Source: Apopatocola sp963618015 (GTDB taxonomy: Bacteria; Bacillota; Clostridia; Oscillospirales; Oscillospiraceae). From it: 64,000 nucleotides of DNA. Both the position numbers and the translations under genes were made by a program. Position 1 is the first letter of the stretch. The number at the start of each line of letters is the position of its first letter. Positions 29,267 through 37,924 of this stretch are shown here, piece after piece. The stretch covers positions 1 to 64,000 of the forward strand of contig CAVEQS010000009.1 in assembly GCA_963618015.1 (NCBI GenBank), written 5' to 3'. A model generated the notes under the pieces. It saw nothing but the letters and a program-made list of their open reading frames with translations. It was not told the origin of the DNA and made no database searches.

Positions 29267-29992
29267 ATGAGCGAAAAACCCATGCGCGAACGATCCGTCG
29301 GCTTTACCGACGCAAGCTATATACGGCAGGACGACGCGCCGAACACGCCGCGCTGCTACTCTTTTTCGGACGAAAGATCGTCCAGCTCGAAGAAGACGGT
29401 CTCGCCGCTCCGCGTGGCGGGGCTCTGTCTCGTGTTTTTTGTGCTCGGCTCGCTGCTCACCTCGGCGCTCTCCGATGCGGAAACGCCTTCCGCGTCCGTC
29501 AAGTCCGCCGTTCCTTCCGCCTCGCCGGAGGCCGTTTTGCCCGCATCGGACATTTCCGGCAGCGCGGCGATCTCCGCCGCCGTAAATGCCGATACGCCCC
29601 CCTCCGCGACGAGCGCCCCCACCGGGGAGCGCCCTTATCTCGGCATGATCGTCCAGACCGTGAGCTGCGCTGCGGCGGAGTATTATAACCGCTCGGACAG
29701 CAACGCCATGGTGCCCGGCGTGCAGGTCTATGCCGTGGAGGACGGCGGCCCGGCGTGTCTCGCGGGGCTTTGCAGCGGCGACATCATCATCCGGCTCGAC
29801 GGCACCGACATTGTCTCCGCCGCCGATCTCACCGCCGCGGAAAACACTCTCAGCCCCGGCCAGGAAGCGGTGCTCACCGTCTACCGCGCCGGAGAATACC
29901 GGGAGATCCCGGTCATCTTCGGCAAGCTTCCCGAAGAGTGCGGCGAAGAGGACGTGGACGAAGCCTGGTGTGATTTTGATAACGCTTGGTAA
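29267..29992 (+). CDS. Membrane-anchored PDZ-domain protein without protease domain
   Basis: A 241-residue protein: cytoplasmic N-terminus rich in charged and Ser residues (about 1-45), one membrane helix (VAGLCLVFFVLGSLLTSAL), a Ser/Ala/Pro-rich extracytoplasmic linker (about 65-120) and a PDZ domain (YLGMIVQTV ... GPACLAGLCSGDIIIRLDG ... ENTLSPGQEAVLTVYR). It resembles HtrA/DegP-type proteins with the trypsin-like domain removed, so it probably binds protein C-termini but does not cut. The end is acidic. The ATG at 29267 has GAGGAG upstream. A TATAAT lies at 29230-29235 without a good -35. Confidence 0.8.
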   Translation: MSEKPMRERSVGFTDASYIRQDDAPNTPRCYSFSDERSSSSKKTVSPLRVAGLCLVFFVLGSLLTSALSDAETPSASVKSAVPSASPEAVLPASDISGSAAISAAVNADTPPSATSAPTGERPYLGMIVQTVSCAAAEYYNRSDSNAMVPGVQVYAVEDGGPACLAGLCSGDIIIRLDGTDIVSAADLTAAENTLSPGQEAVLTVYRAGEYREIPVIFGKLPEECGEEDVDEAWCDFDNAW

Positions 29993-29997
29993 TAATC

Positions 29998-30175
29998 GGC
30001 TCCCTCTTTGAGGGAGCCGTCGAGCGCAGCGAGACTGAGGGAGTAACTCCTTTCGTCTCGCCTTCGGCGAGCCACCTTCCTCAAAGAGGAAGGCAAGCCG
30101 GTTATCGTAAAACTTTCTTGGCTCCCCTCGTTAGGGAAGCTGGCGCGGCGCGCAGCGCCGTGACTGAGGGGTTTC
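29998..30175. repeat. Dispersed inverted-repeat elements, copy 7 (three half units)
   Basis: Three half units in a row: GGCTCCCTC/GAGGGAGCC stem with GAGCGCAGCGAGAC arm; then CTCGCC/GGCGAG arm with CTTCCTC/GAGGAAG stem; then CTTGGCTCCCCT with GGCGCGGCGCGCAGCGCC arm and GACTGAGGGGTTTC. Begins six bases after the PDZ gene stop. Confidence 0.85.
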
Positions 30176-30177
30176 TA

Positions 30178-30206
30178 CCTCCCCGTATTCCGGGGAGGCT
30201 TTTTTC
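30178..30206 (+). terminator. Terminator before mfd
   Basis: CCTCCCCG, loop TATT, CCGGGGAGG and CTTTTTTC: a textbook intrinsic terminator directly upstream of the mfd promoter. Confidence 0.85.
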
Positions 30207-30235
30207 TTGCAAACGACACGAAAAAGGTGTATTCT
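30207..30235 (+). promoter_or_regulatory. Promoter of mfd
   Basis: TTGCAA (30207-30212), 17-bp spacer, TATTCT (30230-30235). Expected transcription start is about 30242, only two bases before the mfd ATG. Confidence 0.6.
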
Positions 30236-30243
30236 CTATACTT

Positions 30244-33200
30244 ATGGACGCCATAATCAAAGCCATAGGAAAGACACCCTCCCTTGCTACCCTCCCCCTG
30301 AGGGTTGAGGAGGGTTATTTGCCTGCCCTTTTGACCCAATCGGGCGGCGCGATGCGCGCTCTCGGCGCGGCGATGCTCCGCCGCGAGACCGACCGACCCA
30401 TTTTCGTTCTCTGCACCGATGATTCAAACGCCGGAACCCTCGCCGCCGATCTCGAAGCGCTGCTCGGCGAGAGCGTTGTGCAGCTCACGGGGCGCGATCT
30501 TGCGCTGCGCGATATCGAGGTCGTCTCCCGGCAGGAGGAGCAGCGGCGGCTGCGCGCGCTCGACGCGCTCTATGCCGGCGCTTCGGTCGCGGTATGCACC
30601 GTTTCCGGCCTTTTGCAGCGCACGCTGCCGCCGGATATTCTGGAAAACGCCGCCTTTACGCTCCGCGTCGGCGAGGGCGAGGGCCCGGAAGCGCTGGAGC
30701 CGCGCCTGCTCGCGTGCGGCTACCGCCGCAGCGACATGGTGGAGGGCCCCGGCCAATTTTCGCGCCGCGGCGGCATTCTCGATATCTTCTCCCCCGGCGC
30801 GGAGCGCCCGGTGCGCGCCGAGTTCTGGGGCGACGAGATCGACTCCATGGGCTTTTTCGATACCGACACGCAGCGCCGCACGGAGAATGTCGAATCATTC
30901 CGCGTGCTGCCCGCGTGTGAAGCGCTCGTCGACCCAAACCGCGCCGAGAGCATCGCCAAGGCGCTTTTGAGCCGCGCTGCTCGCGCCGAGCGGCGCGAGC
31001 AGGGGGAGCTTGCCCGCCGTCTTCGCCGCGATGCCGAGCGCGTTTCCTCCGGCGCGCCCCTGCCGTGGAGCGACCGGTATCTCCCGGAATTATACTCAGA
31101 GTATTCAACGGCGCTCGATTTCATCGCGCCGGACGCCATATTTTATATCGATGCGCCGAACCGCTGCGCCGAGAAAGCCAAGGACATTGCCGACTCTCTC
31201 GCGGACGATCTGAAAATTTTGCGCGAGGGCGCATTCCCGGTCGTGGACACGGGAGATTACCTCCTGCCGTGGAAGGACGCCTGTGAAAAGATTGCGGATT
31301 TCGCGGTCGTGATGGCGGACGCCTTCAGCGCGGGGCGCTATCCCCTCTCTCCCCGGTCGGTGCTCGATACGAACGTCCGCCAGCTGCCCAGCTACGGCGG
31401 CAGCGCGGAAACGGCGCTCGCCGATGTGCAGCGGTATCTCGAAAACGGCTTTCGCGTTGTGGTGTTCGCCTCGGACGAGCGCCGGGCGGACGTGCTTGCC
31501 TCGATGCTCGAGCGCAATGGCATACCGCCGCTGCGCGGCTTCCCGAACGGCGCTCTGCCGCCGGAGGGGCGCGCCACCGTCGCGGTGGGGGCGCTCTCCG
31601 CGGGACTCGAAGCGCCGGAGGCACATCTTGCCGTATTGACCGATACGCAGATTGCCGCGGGCGCGCTGCGAAGCCGCAAGCGAAAGCGCGCCATGGCGGA
31701 TCGCGAAAAGCTCGGCTCCTGCGCCGATCTCTCCGTCGGCGATCTCGTCGTGCACGAGCACCACGGCATCGGCCGCTTTGCCGGCATTTTCAAGCTGCCG
31801 GTGGACGGCGTCGAGAAGGACTACATTAAAATATGCTACGCCGGGTCGGACAGCCTGTACGTTCCGGCGACGCAGCTCGACCTTGTGTCGAAATACATCG
31901 GCGGCGGCGAAGATCGCCCCGTGAAGCTCTCGCGCATGGGCGGCGCGGAGTGGAAAAAGACGACGACGCGCGCCAAGGCCGCGGCCAAGGAGCTCGCTGC
32001 CGAACTCACGAAGCTCTATGCCGCGCGCGCCCGCACGCCGGGCTTCGCGTTCTCGCCGGACAGCCCGTGGCAGACCGAGTTTGAGGAGTCGTTCGGCTAT
32101 GCCGAAACGGACGACCAGCTCCGGTGCATTCAGGAGATCAAGGACGACATGGAAAAGGCCGTGCCGATGGATCGCCTGCTCTGCGGCGACGTCGGCTATG
32201 GCAAAACGGAAGTCGCGATGCGCGCGGCGATGAAGTGCATTCTGGACGGCAAGCAGTGCGCCATTCTCGTCCCCACCACGGTGCTCGCCCGCCAGCATTA
32301 CCAGACCGCGATGCGCCGCTTCTTCGGCTACCCGGTCGAGATCGCGCTCCTCTCGCGCTACAGCACGCCCAGCCAGAAAAAGGACATTCTCAAAAAGACA
32401 CTCGCCGGCAGCATCGATCTTCTCATCGGCACGCACAGCCTGCTGCAAAAGAGCGTCGCCTTCCGTGACCTCGGCCTTCTCATCGTGGACGAGGAGCAGC
32501 GCTTCGGCGTGACGCACAAGGAAAAGCTCAAGGAAATGTCGAAGGGCGTCGACGTATTGACGCTCTCTGCTACGCCCATCCCGCGCACGCTCAACATGGC
32601 GCTCTCGGGACTGCGCAGCATGTCCACCATCGAGGAGCCGCCGCGCGACCGCCAGCCGGTGCAGACGTTCGTGATGGAGCAGGACGAAAAGGCCGTGTGC
32701 GACGCCATCCGGCGCGAGCTTCTGCGCGGCGGACAGGTGTACTATCTCCACAACCGCGTGGAAAACATCGAGCACGTGGCGCTGCGGCTGCAAAAGCAGC
32801 TCGGCGGCGGGGTCTCCGTCGGCGTGGCGCACGGCAAGATGGACGAGGAACAGCTCTCCCGCGTTATGGACGATATGGTCGAGGGAAAAATTCAGGTGCT
32901 CGTCTGTACAACGATCATCGAGACCGGCATCGATATCCCGAACGTCAACACCCTTATTGTGGAGGACGCCGACCGGCTCGGCCTTGCCCAGCTCCACCAG
33001 CTGCGCGGCCGCGTCGGGCGCAGCGCGCGGCGCGCGAGCGCCTATCTTCTCTACCGCCCGAGCAAGGCACTCACGGAGATCGCCGAAAAGCGCCTCACTG
33101 CCATCCGCGAGTTTGCCGAGTTCAACGCCGGCTTCCAGATCGCCATGCGCGATTTGGAAATTCGCGGCGCGGGCAACCTTCTCGGCGCGGAGCAGTCGGG

Positions 33201-33762
33201 CCACATGATGGACGTTGGCTACGATATGTATCTGAAGCTGCTTGAGGAGGCCGTACTCGAGGAAAAGGGCGAAAAGCCGCCCGTGCGCACCGAGTGCGCC
33301 GCCGATCTCTCCGTTACGGCGAACATCCCGGAAAAGTATGTCCCCAGCGCCGAGCAGCGCATGGATCTTTACCGCCGCATCGCGCTCATCCGCACCGAGG
33401 CGGATGCCGACGATCTCACCGACGAGCTCATCGACCGCTTCGGCGACCCGCCGGGCGCCGTCAACGCGCTCATCCACGTGGCGCTTCTGCGCGGCGAGGC
33501 CGGGCGCGCCGGTATCTCGGACATCTCCCAGAAGGGGAACATGCTCTATTTCAAGGTAGAGAATTTCGACATGGAGACCCTCTCCGCGCTCTATGCGCAG
33601 AAGGAGTTCAAAGGCCGCGTCAAGCTCGAAGCCGGACGCGAACCGCGCCTGGGGCTGAAGCTCAAGCCCGGCGCCAAGCCCATACCGGAAGCCCGCGCGC
33701 TCATCGCCGCGTGGCACAAACTGCAAAAACCGGCGGCGGAGCCCGCCGCGGAAAAGGAGTAA
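30244..33762 (+). CDS. mfd: Transcription-repair coupling factor Mfd
   Basis: Translocase that removes stalled RNA polymerase from lesions and recruits UvrA. The 1172-residue protein has the UvrB-like N-terminal region with the UvrA-binding surface (SRRGGILDIFSPGAERPVR), the RNA polymerase interaction domain (about 500-570, VGDLVVHEHHGIGRFAGI), the RecG-like helicase motor with Walker A LCGDVGYGKTEVAMRAA, DEEQRFG box and TATPIPRTL, the TRG region (LGAEQSGHMMDVGYDMYLKLL) and the C-terminal D7 domain. The ATG at 30244 gives the normal N-terminus; no ribosome-binding site is found at usual spacing. A foldase gene follows after five bases. Confidence 0.95.
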   Translation: MDAIIKAIGKTPSLATLPLRVEEGYLPALLTQSGGAMRALGAAMLRRETDRPIFVLCTDDSNAGTLAADLEALLGESVVQLTGRDLALRDIEVVSRQEEQRRLRALDALYAGASVAVCTVSGLLQRTLPPDILENAAFTLRVGEGEGPEALEPRLLACGYRRSDMVEGPGQFSRRGGILDIFSPGAERPVRAEFWGDEIDSMGFFDTDTQRRTENVESFRVLPACEALVDPNRAESIAKALLSRAARAERREQGELARRLRRDAERVSSGAPLPWSDRYLPELYSEYSTALDFIAPDAIFYIDAPNRCAEKAKDIADSLADDLKILREGAFPVVDTGDYLLPWKDACEKIADFAVVMADAFSAGRYPLSPRSVLDTNVRQLPSYGGSAETALADVQRYLENGFRVVVFASDERRADVLASMLERNGIPPLRGFPNGALPPEGRATVAVGALSAGLEAPEAHLAVLTDTQIAAGALRSRKRKRAMADREKLGSCADLSVGDLVVHEHHGIGRFAGIFKLPVDGVEKDYIKICYAGSDSLYVPATQLDLVSKYIGGGEDRPVKLSRMGGAEWKKTTTRAKAAAKELAAELTKLYAARARTPGFAFSPDSPWQTEFEESFGYAETDDQLRCIQEIKDDMEKAVPMDRLLCGDVGYGKTEVAMRAAMKCILDGKQCAILVPTTVLARQHYQTAMRRFFGYPVEIALLSRYSTPSQKKDILKKTLAGSIDLLIGTHSLLQKSVAFRDLGLLIVDEEQRFGVTHKEKLKEMSKGVDVLTLSATPIPRTLNMALSGLRSMSTIEEPPRDRQPVQTFVMEQDEKAVCDAIRRELLRGGQVYYLHNRVENIEHVALRLQKQLGGGVSVGVAHGKMDEEQLSRVMDDMVEGKIQVLVCTTIIETGIDIPNVNTLIVEDADRLGLAQLHQLRGRVGRSARRASAYLLYRPSKALTEIAEKRLTAIREFAEFNAGFQIAMRDLEIRGAGNLLGAEQSGHMMDVGYDMYLKLLEEAVLEEKGEKPPVRTECAADLSVTANIPEKYVPSAEQRMDLYRRIALIRTEADADDLTDELIDRFGDPPGAVNALIHVALLRGEAGRAGISDISQKGNMLYFKVENFDMETLSALYAQKEFKGRVKLEAGREPRLGLKLKPGAKPIPEARALIAAWHKLQKPAAEPAAEKE

Positions 33763-33767
33763 AATCT

Positions 33768-35276
33768 ATGAACGCAAAGAAACTGCTCGCCCTGCTGATG
33801 AGTCTTGTGCTGCTGCTCGGCGCGCTGGGCATCCCGGCGCTTGCCGCCGACGAGAAGACCGCCTCCCCCGAAGCGACCGGCACGCCCACCGAGGGCGTCA
33901 CAGACAGCGCTTCCGACGACGCGAACGCCGCCGTCAATGAGATGCAGGAAAAGTATGCGCAGATCGAAGCCCAGCTTGACGCGGCGGGCAAGAAGTACGA
34001 CGGCTCCGCCGTCGTCGCCACCGTGAACGGCACGGAAGTCACCTGGACGCTCTGCTACTATCTCATCGGCAGCCTGACGAGCCAGTACATCAACTACACC
34101 GTGTCGATCCCCGACTTTTCCACCGACATGGGCGACGGCGTCACGCTTCAGGACGCGATGCGCGAGGCGGTCGAAGCGCGGATGAAGTATTATACCGTCG
34201 CGACCGCCGAAGCGGAAAAGCGCGGCCTGACCGACACGGTGAACGCCGAGGTCGAGGAGCAGTGGCAGAGTGTGGTAGAGAGCTTCGGCGGCGTGGATGC
34301 GTTGATGGAGGCCATCGAAAATGCATATCTCGATGAGCCGACCTACCGGCAGCTCCTTGCGACCAACGCCGCGTTCAACGCCATCATGGTGGATTCCTAC
34401 GGCACCGCGGGCGAGAAGCTCACGGACGAGGAAGTCCTCTCCTGGGCGAACGACAACAATTACCTCCGCTGCAAGCACATCCTCTTCCTCACGCAGAACG
34501 ACGACGGCACCGACAAGACCGACGAGGAGAAGGCGGAGATCCGCAAGGAGGCCGAGGCGACGCTCAAGGAGCTGCGCGCGCTGGAGGGCGACCGCGAGGC
34601 GATGATGGAGCGCTTTGATGCTCTCATGGCGGAAGCCGACGACCCCGGCATGACAACGTTCCCGGACGGCTATACCTTTACGGAAAACCAGATGGTGCAG
34701 GAGTTTGAGGACGGCACCCGTGCGCTCGAAGAGTACGCGATTTCCGACATTGTGGAGTCGAGCTACGGCTACCACATCATTCTCCGCCTGCCGCTCGATC
34801 CCGACGGCAAGACCCTCTCGCAGGATTCCGGCACGGGCGATTATATGACGCTGCGCACCGACGCCGCCAACGAGCTCTTCAACGCCATGCTCATCGACTG
34901 GATCGAGAACGCCACGGTCGAGTGGAAGGACGATTTCGGCTCGCTGGACTATAACGAACTCTTCGCCGTGCCGGAGGACGGAACGGCGGACGATACCGCT
35001 GCGCCGGAGAGCACGGGCTCCTCCCGCGTGTGGATGTATATCGCCATCGCGGCGATCGTTGTTGTCATCGCACTTGCGGCGGTGCTGCTCGGCAATAAGA
35101 AGAAGTCTGCCGCGCCGGAAGTGACGGAAACCGCCGGGACCGCGGAAGAAACTCCCGCCGAAGAGCCGGAAAAGACGGAAGAGCCGGAGACCGCGCCGGA
35201 GGAAGCTCCCGCCGAAACCGAGAAAGCCGAAGAGCCGGAGGCGGAACCGGAGACGAAAAAGGAAGAGGACGAATGA
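33768..35276 (+). CDS. PrsA/SurA-like foldase with C-terminal membrane anchor
   Basis: Extracytoplasmic foldase-like protein of 502 residues. It has a signal peptide (KKLLALLMSLVLLLGALG ... ALAA), an N-terminal SurA/PrsA-type helical domain (about 50-230), a parvulin-like region (about 235-375, including LRCKHILFLT and YGYHIILRL, which are typical parvulin strands), then a C-terminal membrane helix (about 425-445) and an acidic Glu/Pro/Thr-rich tail of about 55 residues. PrsA is normally a lipoprotein; here no lipobox Cys is seen and the C-terminal helix seems to be the anchor, leaving the acidic tail in the cytoplasm. It follows mfd by five bases, a common Clostridia order. Confidence 0.85.
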   Translation: MNAKKLLALLMSLVLLLGALGIPALAADEKTASPEATGTPTEGVTDSASDDANAAVNEMQEKYAQIEAQLDAAGKKYDGSAVVATVNGTEVTWTLCYYLIGSLTSQYINYTVSIPDFSTDMGDGVTLQDAMREAVEARMKYYTVATAEAEKRGLTDTVNAEVEEQWQSVVESFGGVDALMEAIENAYLDEPTYRQLLATNAAFNAIMVDSYGTAGEKLTDEEVLSWANDNNYLRCKHILFLTQNDDGTDKTDEEKAEIRKEAEATLKELRALEGDREAMMERFDALMAEADDPGMTTFPDGYTFTENQMVQEFEDGTRALEEYAISDIVESSYGYHIILRLPLDPDGKTLSQDSGTGDYMTLRTDAANELFNAMLIDWIENATVEWKDDFGSLDYNELFAVPEDGTADDTAAPESTGSSRVWMYIAIAAIVVVIALAAVLLGNKKKSAAPEVTETAGTAEETPAEEPEKTEEPETAPEEAPAETEKAEEPEAEPETKKEEDE

Positions 35277-35851
35277 TCCTCTTCCATTACTCCGTGGATT
35301 CCTACACGGACTCGCCCAGTCTCACGAACGACTTTGCCGGGCATTATAAATACGCCGAGCCGTTCCTGCTCGCACTCGAGCGGGGGCGGCAGGTGTTCGA
35401 TGCGGTGTTTTATTCCGCAATGTACGCCTCCCGTGATCTCGTTGATCTTGGGCTGCGCAAAAACGAGAATTACCGCAAGGACGCCGTCGAGGGCATTTTT
35501 GAATATGTCCGCCGGACGGAATTCGGCGGCGTACCGGTGAGCCGCCTGCACTGCGTGTACTACTGCGCTTCCCTGGAAGAGGCGCGGAAGTATGCCTATG
35601 ACGATGCGCTCGCCGACGGCGGCTTCGCAAAGGAGCAGGTAAAGCTCCTCACCGTGGAAACGGAGGAGAGCCGCGCCTACGCCTACGATCAGCAGTTTTA
35701 TAACGCCGCCAAGGAAGAGATCGACAAAAACAACATCGACGCGGTGTTCGCCCTCGCGCGGAAATACTTTGCGCTCGAGCGCACCGAAAGCCCCCTTATC
35801 GAGATCCTCGCCGACGGCGACAACCGCGTGCTGAAGGTTGAGACATACTAA
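35273..35851 (+). CDS. Conserved hypothetical protein
   Basis: A 192-residue soluble protein whose start overlaps the foldase stop by four bases, so it is in the mfd-foldase operon. Visible features: an N-terminal strand ILFHYSV, aromatic-rich helices (HYKYAEPFLLALERGRQVFDAVFYSAMYAS), the segment VSRLHCVYYCASLEEARKYAYDD and an acidic C-terminal half. The pattern of an N-terminal strand and a Cys-Val-Tyr-Tyr central strand faintly recalls ADP-ribosyltransferase-like DUF2441 proteins, but I cannot confirm this. No signal peptide or membrane helix. Confidence 0.65.
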   Translation: MILFHYSVDSYTDSPSLTNDFAGHYKYAEPFLLALERGRQVFDAVFYSAMYASRDLVDLGLRKNENYRKDAVEGIFEYVRRTEFGGVPVSRLHCVYYCASLEEARKYAYDDALADGGFAKEQVKLLTVETEESRAYAYDQQFYNAAKEEIDKNNIDAVFALARKYFALERTESPLIEILADGDNRVLKVETY

Positions 35852-35857
35852 CTAAAA

Positions 35858-35983
35858 AAGCCTCCCTTGTGTAAAGGGAGGTGGCGCGGCGCAAAGCGCC
35901 GTGACGGAGGGATTGTCTTTCTCCGGAAACTACAATCCCCCAGTCAGCTTTGCGGCTGACAGCCCCCTTTACACAAGGGGGCC
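35858..35983. repeat. Dispersed inverted-repeat element, copy 8 (type B)
   Basis: Outer stems CCTCCCTTGTGTAAAGGGAGG and CCCCCTTTACACAAGGGGG, arms GGCGC/GCGCC and CAGC/GCTG, spacer ATTGTCTTTCTCC ... ACTACAAT. It lies between two convergent genes and begins seven bases after the upstream stop. Confidence 0.85.
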
Positions 35984-35995
35984 ATTGACTTGAAA

Positions 35996-36035
35996 AAGCA
36001 GCCTCCTGTGAACATCGTGTCACGGGAGGCTGCTT
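35996..36035 (-). terminator. Terminator of the XRE-family gene
   Basis: AAGCAGCCTCCCGTGACA and its near complement form a long stem on the minus strand followed by TTTTTC. It overlaps the gene stop codon. Confidence 0.8.
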
Positions 36036-36342
36036 ATTCATTCATCTTTTTCATAATGCCGAGGATGTACTCCATCGACTTGGCGTCCAGCCGCTTTGCT
36101 TCCCGGATGAGTTCCCGCAGAGCTGCGGGGTCGGCGTTCTCTTCATCGAAAAATTCCTTTGGCGTGACGCCCAAATACTCGCAGATATAGAAGAAGGACT
36201 GCATGGCGGGCAGAGATTTTTTGTTTTCGATGTTGTTGATATAGTTGTTCGCCTGCCCCAGCGACAGAGACATATCCCGCGCCGATACGCCTTTCTTTGC
36301 GCGCAGCTGCGCGATCCGCTCCGGGACAAAATCTTCGTACAT
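36034..36342 (-). CDS. XRE-family helix-turn-helix regulator
   Basis: A 102-residue DNA-binding protein with a Cro/CI-type helix-turn-helix (about 7-62: RIAQLRAKKGVSARDMSLSL, then GQANNYINNIENKKSLPAM) and a C-terminal helical part (LRELIREAKRLDAKSMEYIL) likely used for dimerisation. The ATG at 36342 has GAGGAGG at good spacing; a TTG at 36366 would add eight residues. It diverges from the SLOG gene; the 155 bases between them hold a promoter and a small inverted repeat (GATAG/CTATC near 36459-36475) that may be its operator. Base composition is more AT-rich than neighbours, hinting at a transferred pair. Confidence 0.85.
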   Translation of the reverse strand: MYEDFVPERIAQLRAKKGVSARDMSLSLGQANNYINNIENKKSLPAMQSFFYICEYLGVTPKEFFDEENADPAALRELIREAKRLDAKSMEYILGIMKKMNE

Positions 36343-36420
36343 CCGCTTCGCCTCCTCGTAATACAATAGATTGTACTTTACGAGAGCGCTTAAACCGATA
36401 GAACAAAAGGGGCGTTTTTA

Positions 36421-36449
36421 TTGACGTAAAGACATTAACCTATTACAAT
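36421..36449 (+). promoter_or_regulatory. Promoter of the SLOG-family gene
   Basis: TTGACG (36421-36426), 17-bp spacer and TACAAT (36444-36449). The gene starts 49 bases downstream. Confidence 0.65.
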
Positions 36450-36497
36450 GAAATAAACGATAGATTAAAACTATCTTTCCGCGAGGGGGACGTTTCT

Positions 36498-37007
36498 ATG
36501 CGGGGAAAAAAGTGCTGTGTTACCGGGCATCGCGATATCCCGTCGGATTGCATTGACTATGTAAAGACGTCTTTGGAACAGGAGATCGACTGTGCGATCA
36601 ACGACGGCTTTTCCTGCTTTATCTCCGGCTTTGCGGATGGAGCCGACCTGCTGTTTGCGGAGATCGTTGCGGATCGGATCGCAAAGTATCCGGCGCTTCG
36701 GATGATCGCAGCCATTCCGTACCGGAAGCGCCTGGATAAACTGAAAAAATCGGAGCATACAAAAGCACTGCTTGATCGTTGTGCTGAAATCTATGTTGCC
36801 GCGGAAGAATATCATCCCGGTGTTTTTGCCAAGCGGAACCGCTATATGGTCGAGTGTTCGGAGCGGGTGATCGCCGTCTATGACGGCCGTGAGAAGGGCG
36901 GTACCGCCGGGACGATTCAACTGGCGCACACCATGAAAAAGGAACTGCGGCAAATAAAAACAGCTCCCTCTGACGAGGGAGCTGGCAGCGGCATTGCCGC
37001 TGACTGA
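36498..37007 (+). CDS. SLOG-family (DUF1273/YpsA-like) protein
   Basis: A 169-residue Rossmann-like protein of the SLOG superfamily, thought to bind nucleotide-derived ligands. The start KKCCVTGHRDIPSD has the family T-G-H-R motif; FISGFADGADLLFAEIV carries the G-x-A-x-G-A-D motif; VIAVYDGREKGGTAGTIQLA holds the late Gly-rich loop. The last 16 or so residues are encoded by a dispersed repeat element, which also supplies the stop codon, so the natural C-terminus may have been replaced. The ATG follows GAGGGGG. It diverges from an XRE regulator. Confidence 0.82.
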   Translation: MRGKKCCVTGHRDIPSDCIDYVKTSLEQEIDCAINDGFSCFISGFADGADLLFAEIVADRIAKYPALRMIAAIPYRKRLDKLKKSEHTKALLDRCAEIYVAAEEYHPGVFAKRNRYMVECSERVIAVYDGREKGGTAGTIQLAHTMKKELRQIKTAPSDEGAGSGIAAD

Positions 37008-37013
37008 GGGAGA
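36961..37013. repeat. Dispersed repeat, copy 9 (half unit overlapping a gene end)
   Basis: Single half unit: AGCTCCCTC/GAGGGAGCT stem, CAGCGGC/GCCGCTG arm and GACTGAGGGAG end. It overlaps the last codons of the SLOG gene. Confidence 0.85.
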
Positions 37014-37029
37014 GAAAACTGAGGCAACT

Positions 37030-37419
37030 TTACAATTGCGCAGCGCCCTGCGCCTCGTGCTTTGCGAGATGACGCTTGATGGCCTGGAACGTCTCGTCGC
37101 TGATGTAGTGCTCCACGCGGCAGGCGTCCTCGGCGGCGGTCTCCTCGTTCACGCCGAGCATGGTGAACATCTTCGTGAGACAGGTGTGGCGCTCAAAAAT
37201 GTACTGCGCGCGCGCCTTGCCCGTTTCCGTGAGCGTGATGGCGCCGAACTTGTCCACCGTGATGAGCTCCTGCTTTTTCAAAATGCCGATCGCCCGGCTG
37301 ACCGAGGGCTTCGAGTAGCCAATGTATTCGCTCACGTCGATCGAGCGCACGACCGGCAGCGACTTGCTCAGCCGATATATGGTTTCGAGGTACATTTCCC
37401 CGGATTCCTGCATGACCAT
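37030..37419 (-). CDS. DtxR/MntR-family metal-dependent repressor
   Basis: A 129-residue regulator with the N-terminal winged helix (about 1-65: SGEMYLETIYRLSK, SVSRAIGILKKQELITVDKFG) and the metal-binding dimerisation domain (about 66-125) with candidate ligands E9-M10 region, H79 in FERHTCLTKMF, E93-E94 and H105. It lacks the C-terminal SH3-like domain, as MntR does. In this family metal-loaded protein binds palindromes at metal uptake genes. The feo operon starts divergently 253 bases away and carries matching palindromes, so iron-dependent control of feo is likely. The start follows GGAG. Confidence 0.88.
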   Translation of the reverse strand: MVMQESGEMYLETIYRLSKSLPVVRSIDVSEYIGYSKPSVSRAIGILKKQELITVDKFGAITLTETGKARAQYIFERHTCLTKMFTMLGVNEETAAEDACRVEHYISDETFQAIKRHLAKHEAQGAAQL

Positions 37420-37564
37420 GAAAAAAACTCCGTTTCGTTGGATGATTATTTATTACCATATCACAATCAATTTCAAAAAACAAGCGAAATTCCACCTTCG
37501 TGCCGTGTCGGCCCCGGTCGTTTTGTGCCGAATATACAAAGATGAAAAAACAGTGAATTCCCTC

Positions 37565-37654
37565 TTGACAAGTTAGTCCGGGGTAACTATTATATAAGGC
37601 GGTTAGCGAGAACTAACCGCTTATTTTTGCGCATATGTTAGCGTGAGCTAACAT
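37565..37654 (+). promoter_or_regulatory. feo promoter with three GTTAG-type palindromes
   Basis: TTGACA (37565-37570), 17-bp spacer and TATTAT (37588-37593). Palindromes: AGTTAGTCCGGGGTAACT fills the spacer (37571-37588); GCGGTTAG...CTAACCGC at 37599-37620; ATGTTAGCGTGAGCTAACAT at 37635-37654. They resemble DtxR/IdeR/MntR operators. Confidence 0.75.
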
Positions 37655-37672
37655 TTGGGAGGAGGATGCGGC

Positions 37673-37885
37673 ATGATGCCGTTGGTACTGGCGAGTGTCG
37701 GAGAACCGCAGATCGTAAAGCGCATCGGCGGAAATCCGGAGACGAAGCGCCATCTCGAAGATCTTGGCTTCACGGTCGGCGGCGAGGTCTGCATCGTGAG
37801 CACGCTGGGCGGAAACGTGATCGTGAAGGTCAAAGAGTCCCGCGTGGCCGTCAGCGATGAGCTGGCGCGCAAGATCATGGTCTGA
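37673..37885 (+). CDS. feoA: FeoA-domain protein (first copy)
   Basis: A 70-residue SH3-like FeoA protein that assists the ferrous iron transporter FeoB. The pattern IVKRIGGNPETKRHLEDLGFTVGGEV ... VIVKVKESRVAVSDELARKIMV is typical, split here over its two halves. The start at 37673 follows GGGAGGAGG; a second ATG three bases on is possible. It is the first gene after the feo promoter; a second feoA follows after 39 bases. Having two FeoA genes before feoB is common in Clostridia. Confidence 0.88.
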   Translation: MMPLVLASVGEPQIVKRIGGNPETKRHLEDLGFTVGGEVCIVSTLGGNVIVKVKESRVAVSDELARKIMV

Positions 37886-37924
37886 TTTGGAAAGAAAAGA
37901 AAATAATAATAAGGAGGCAATGGC

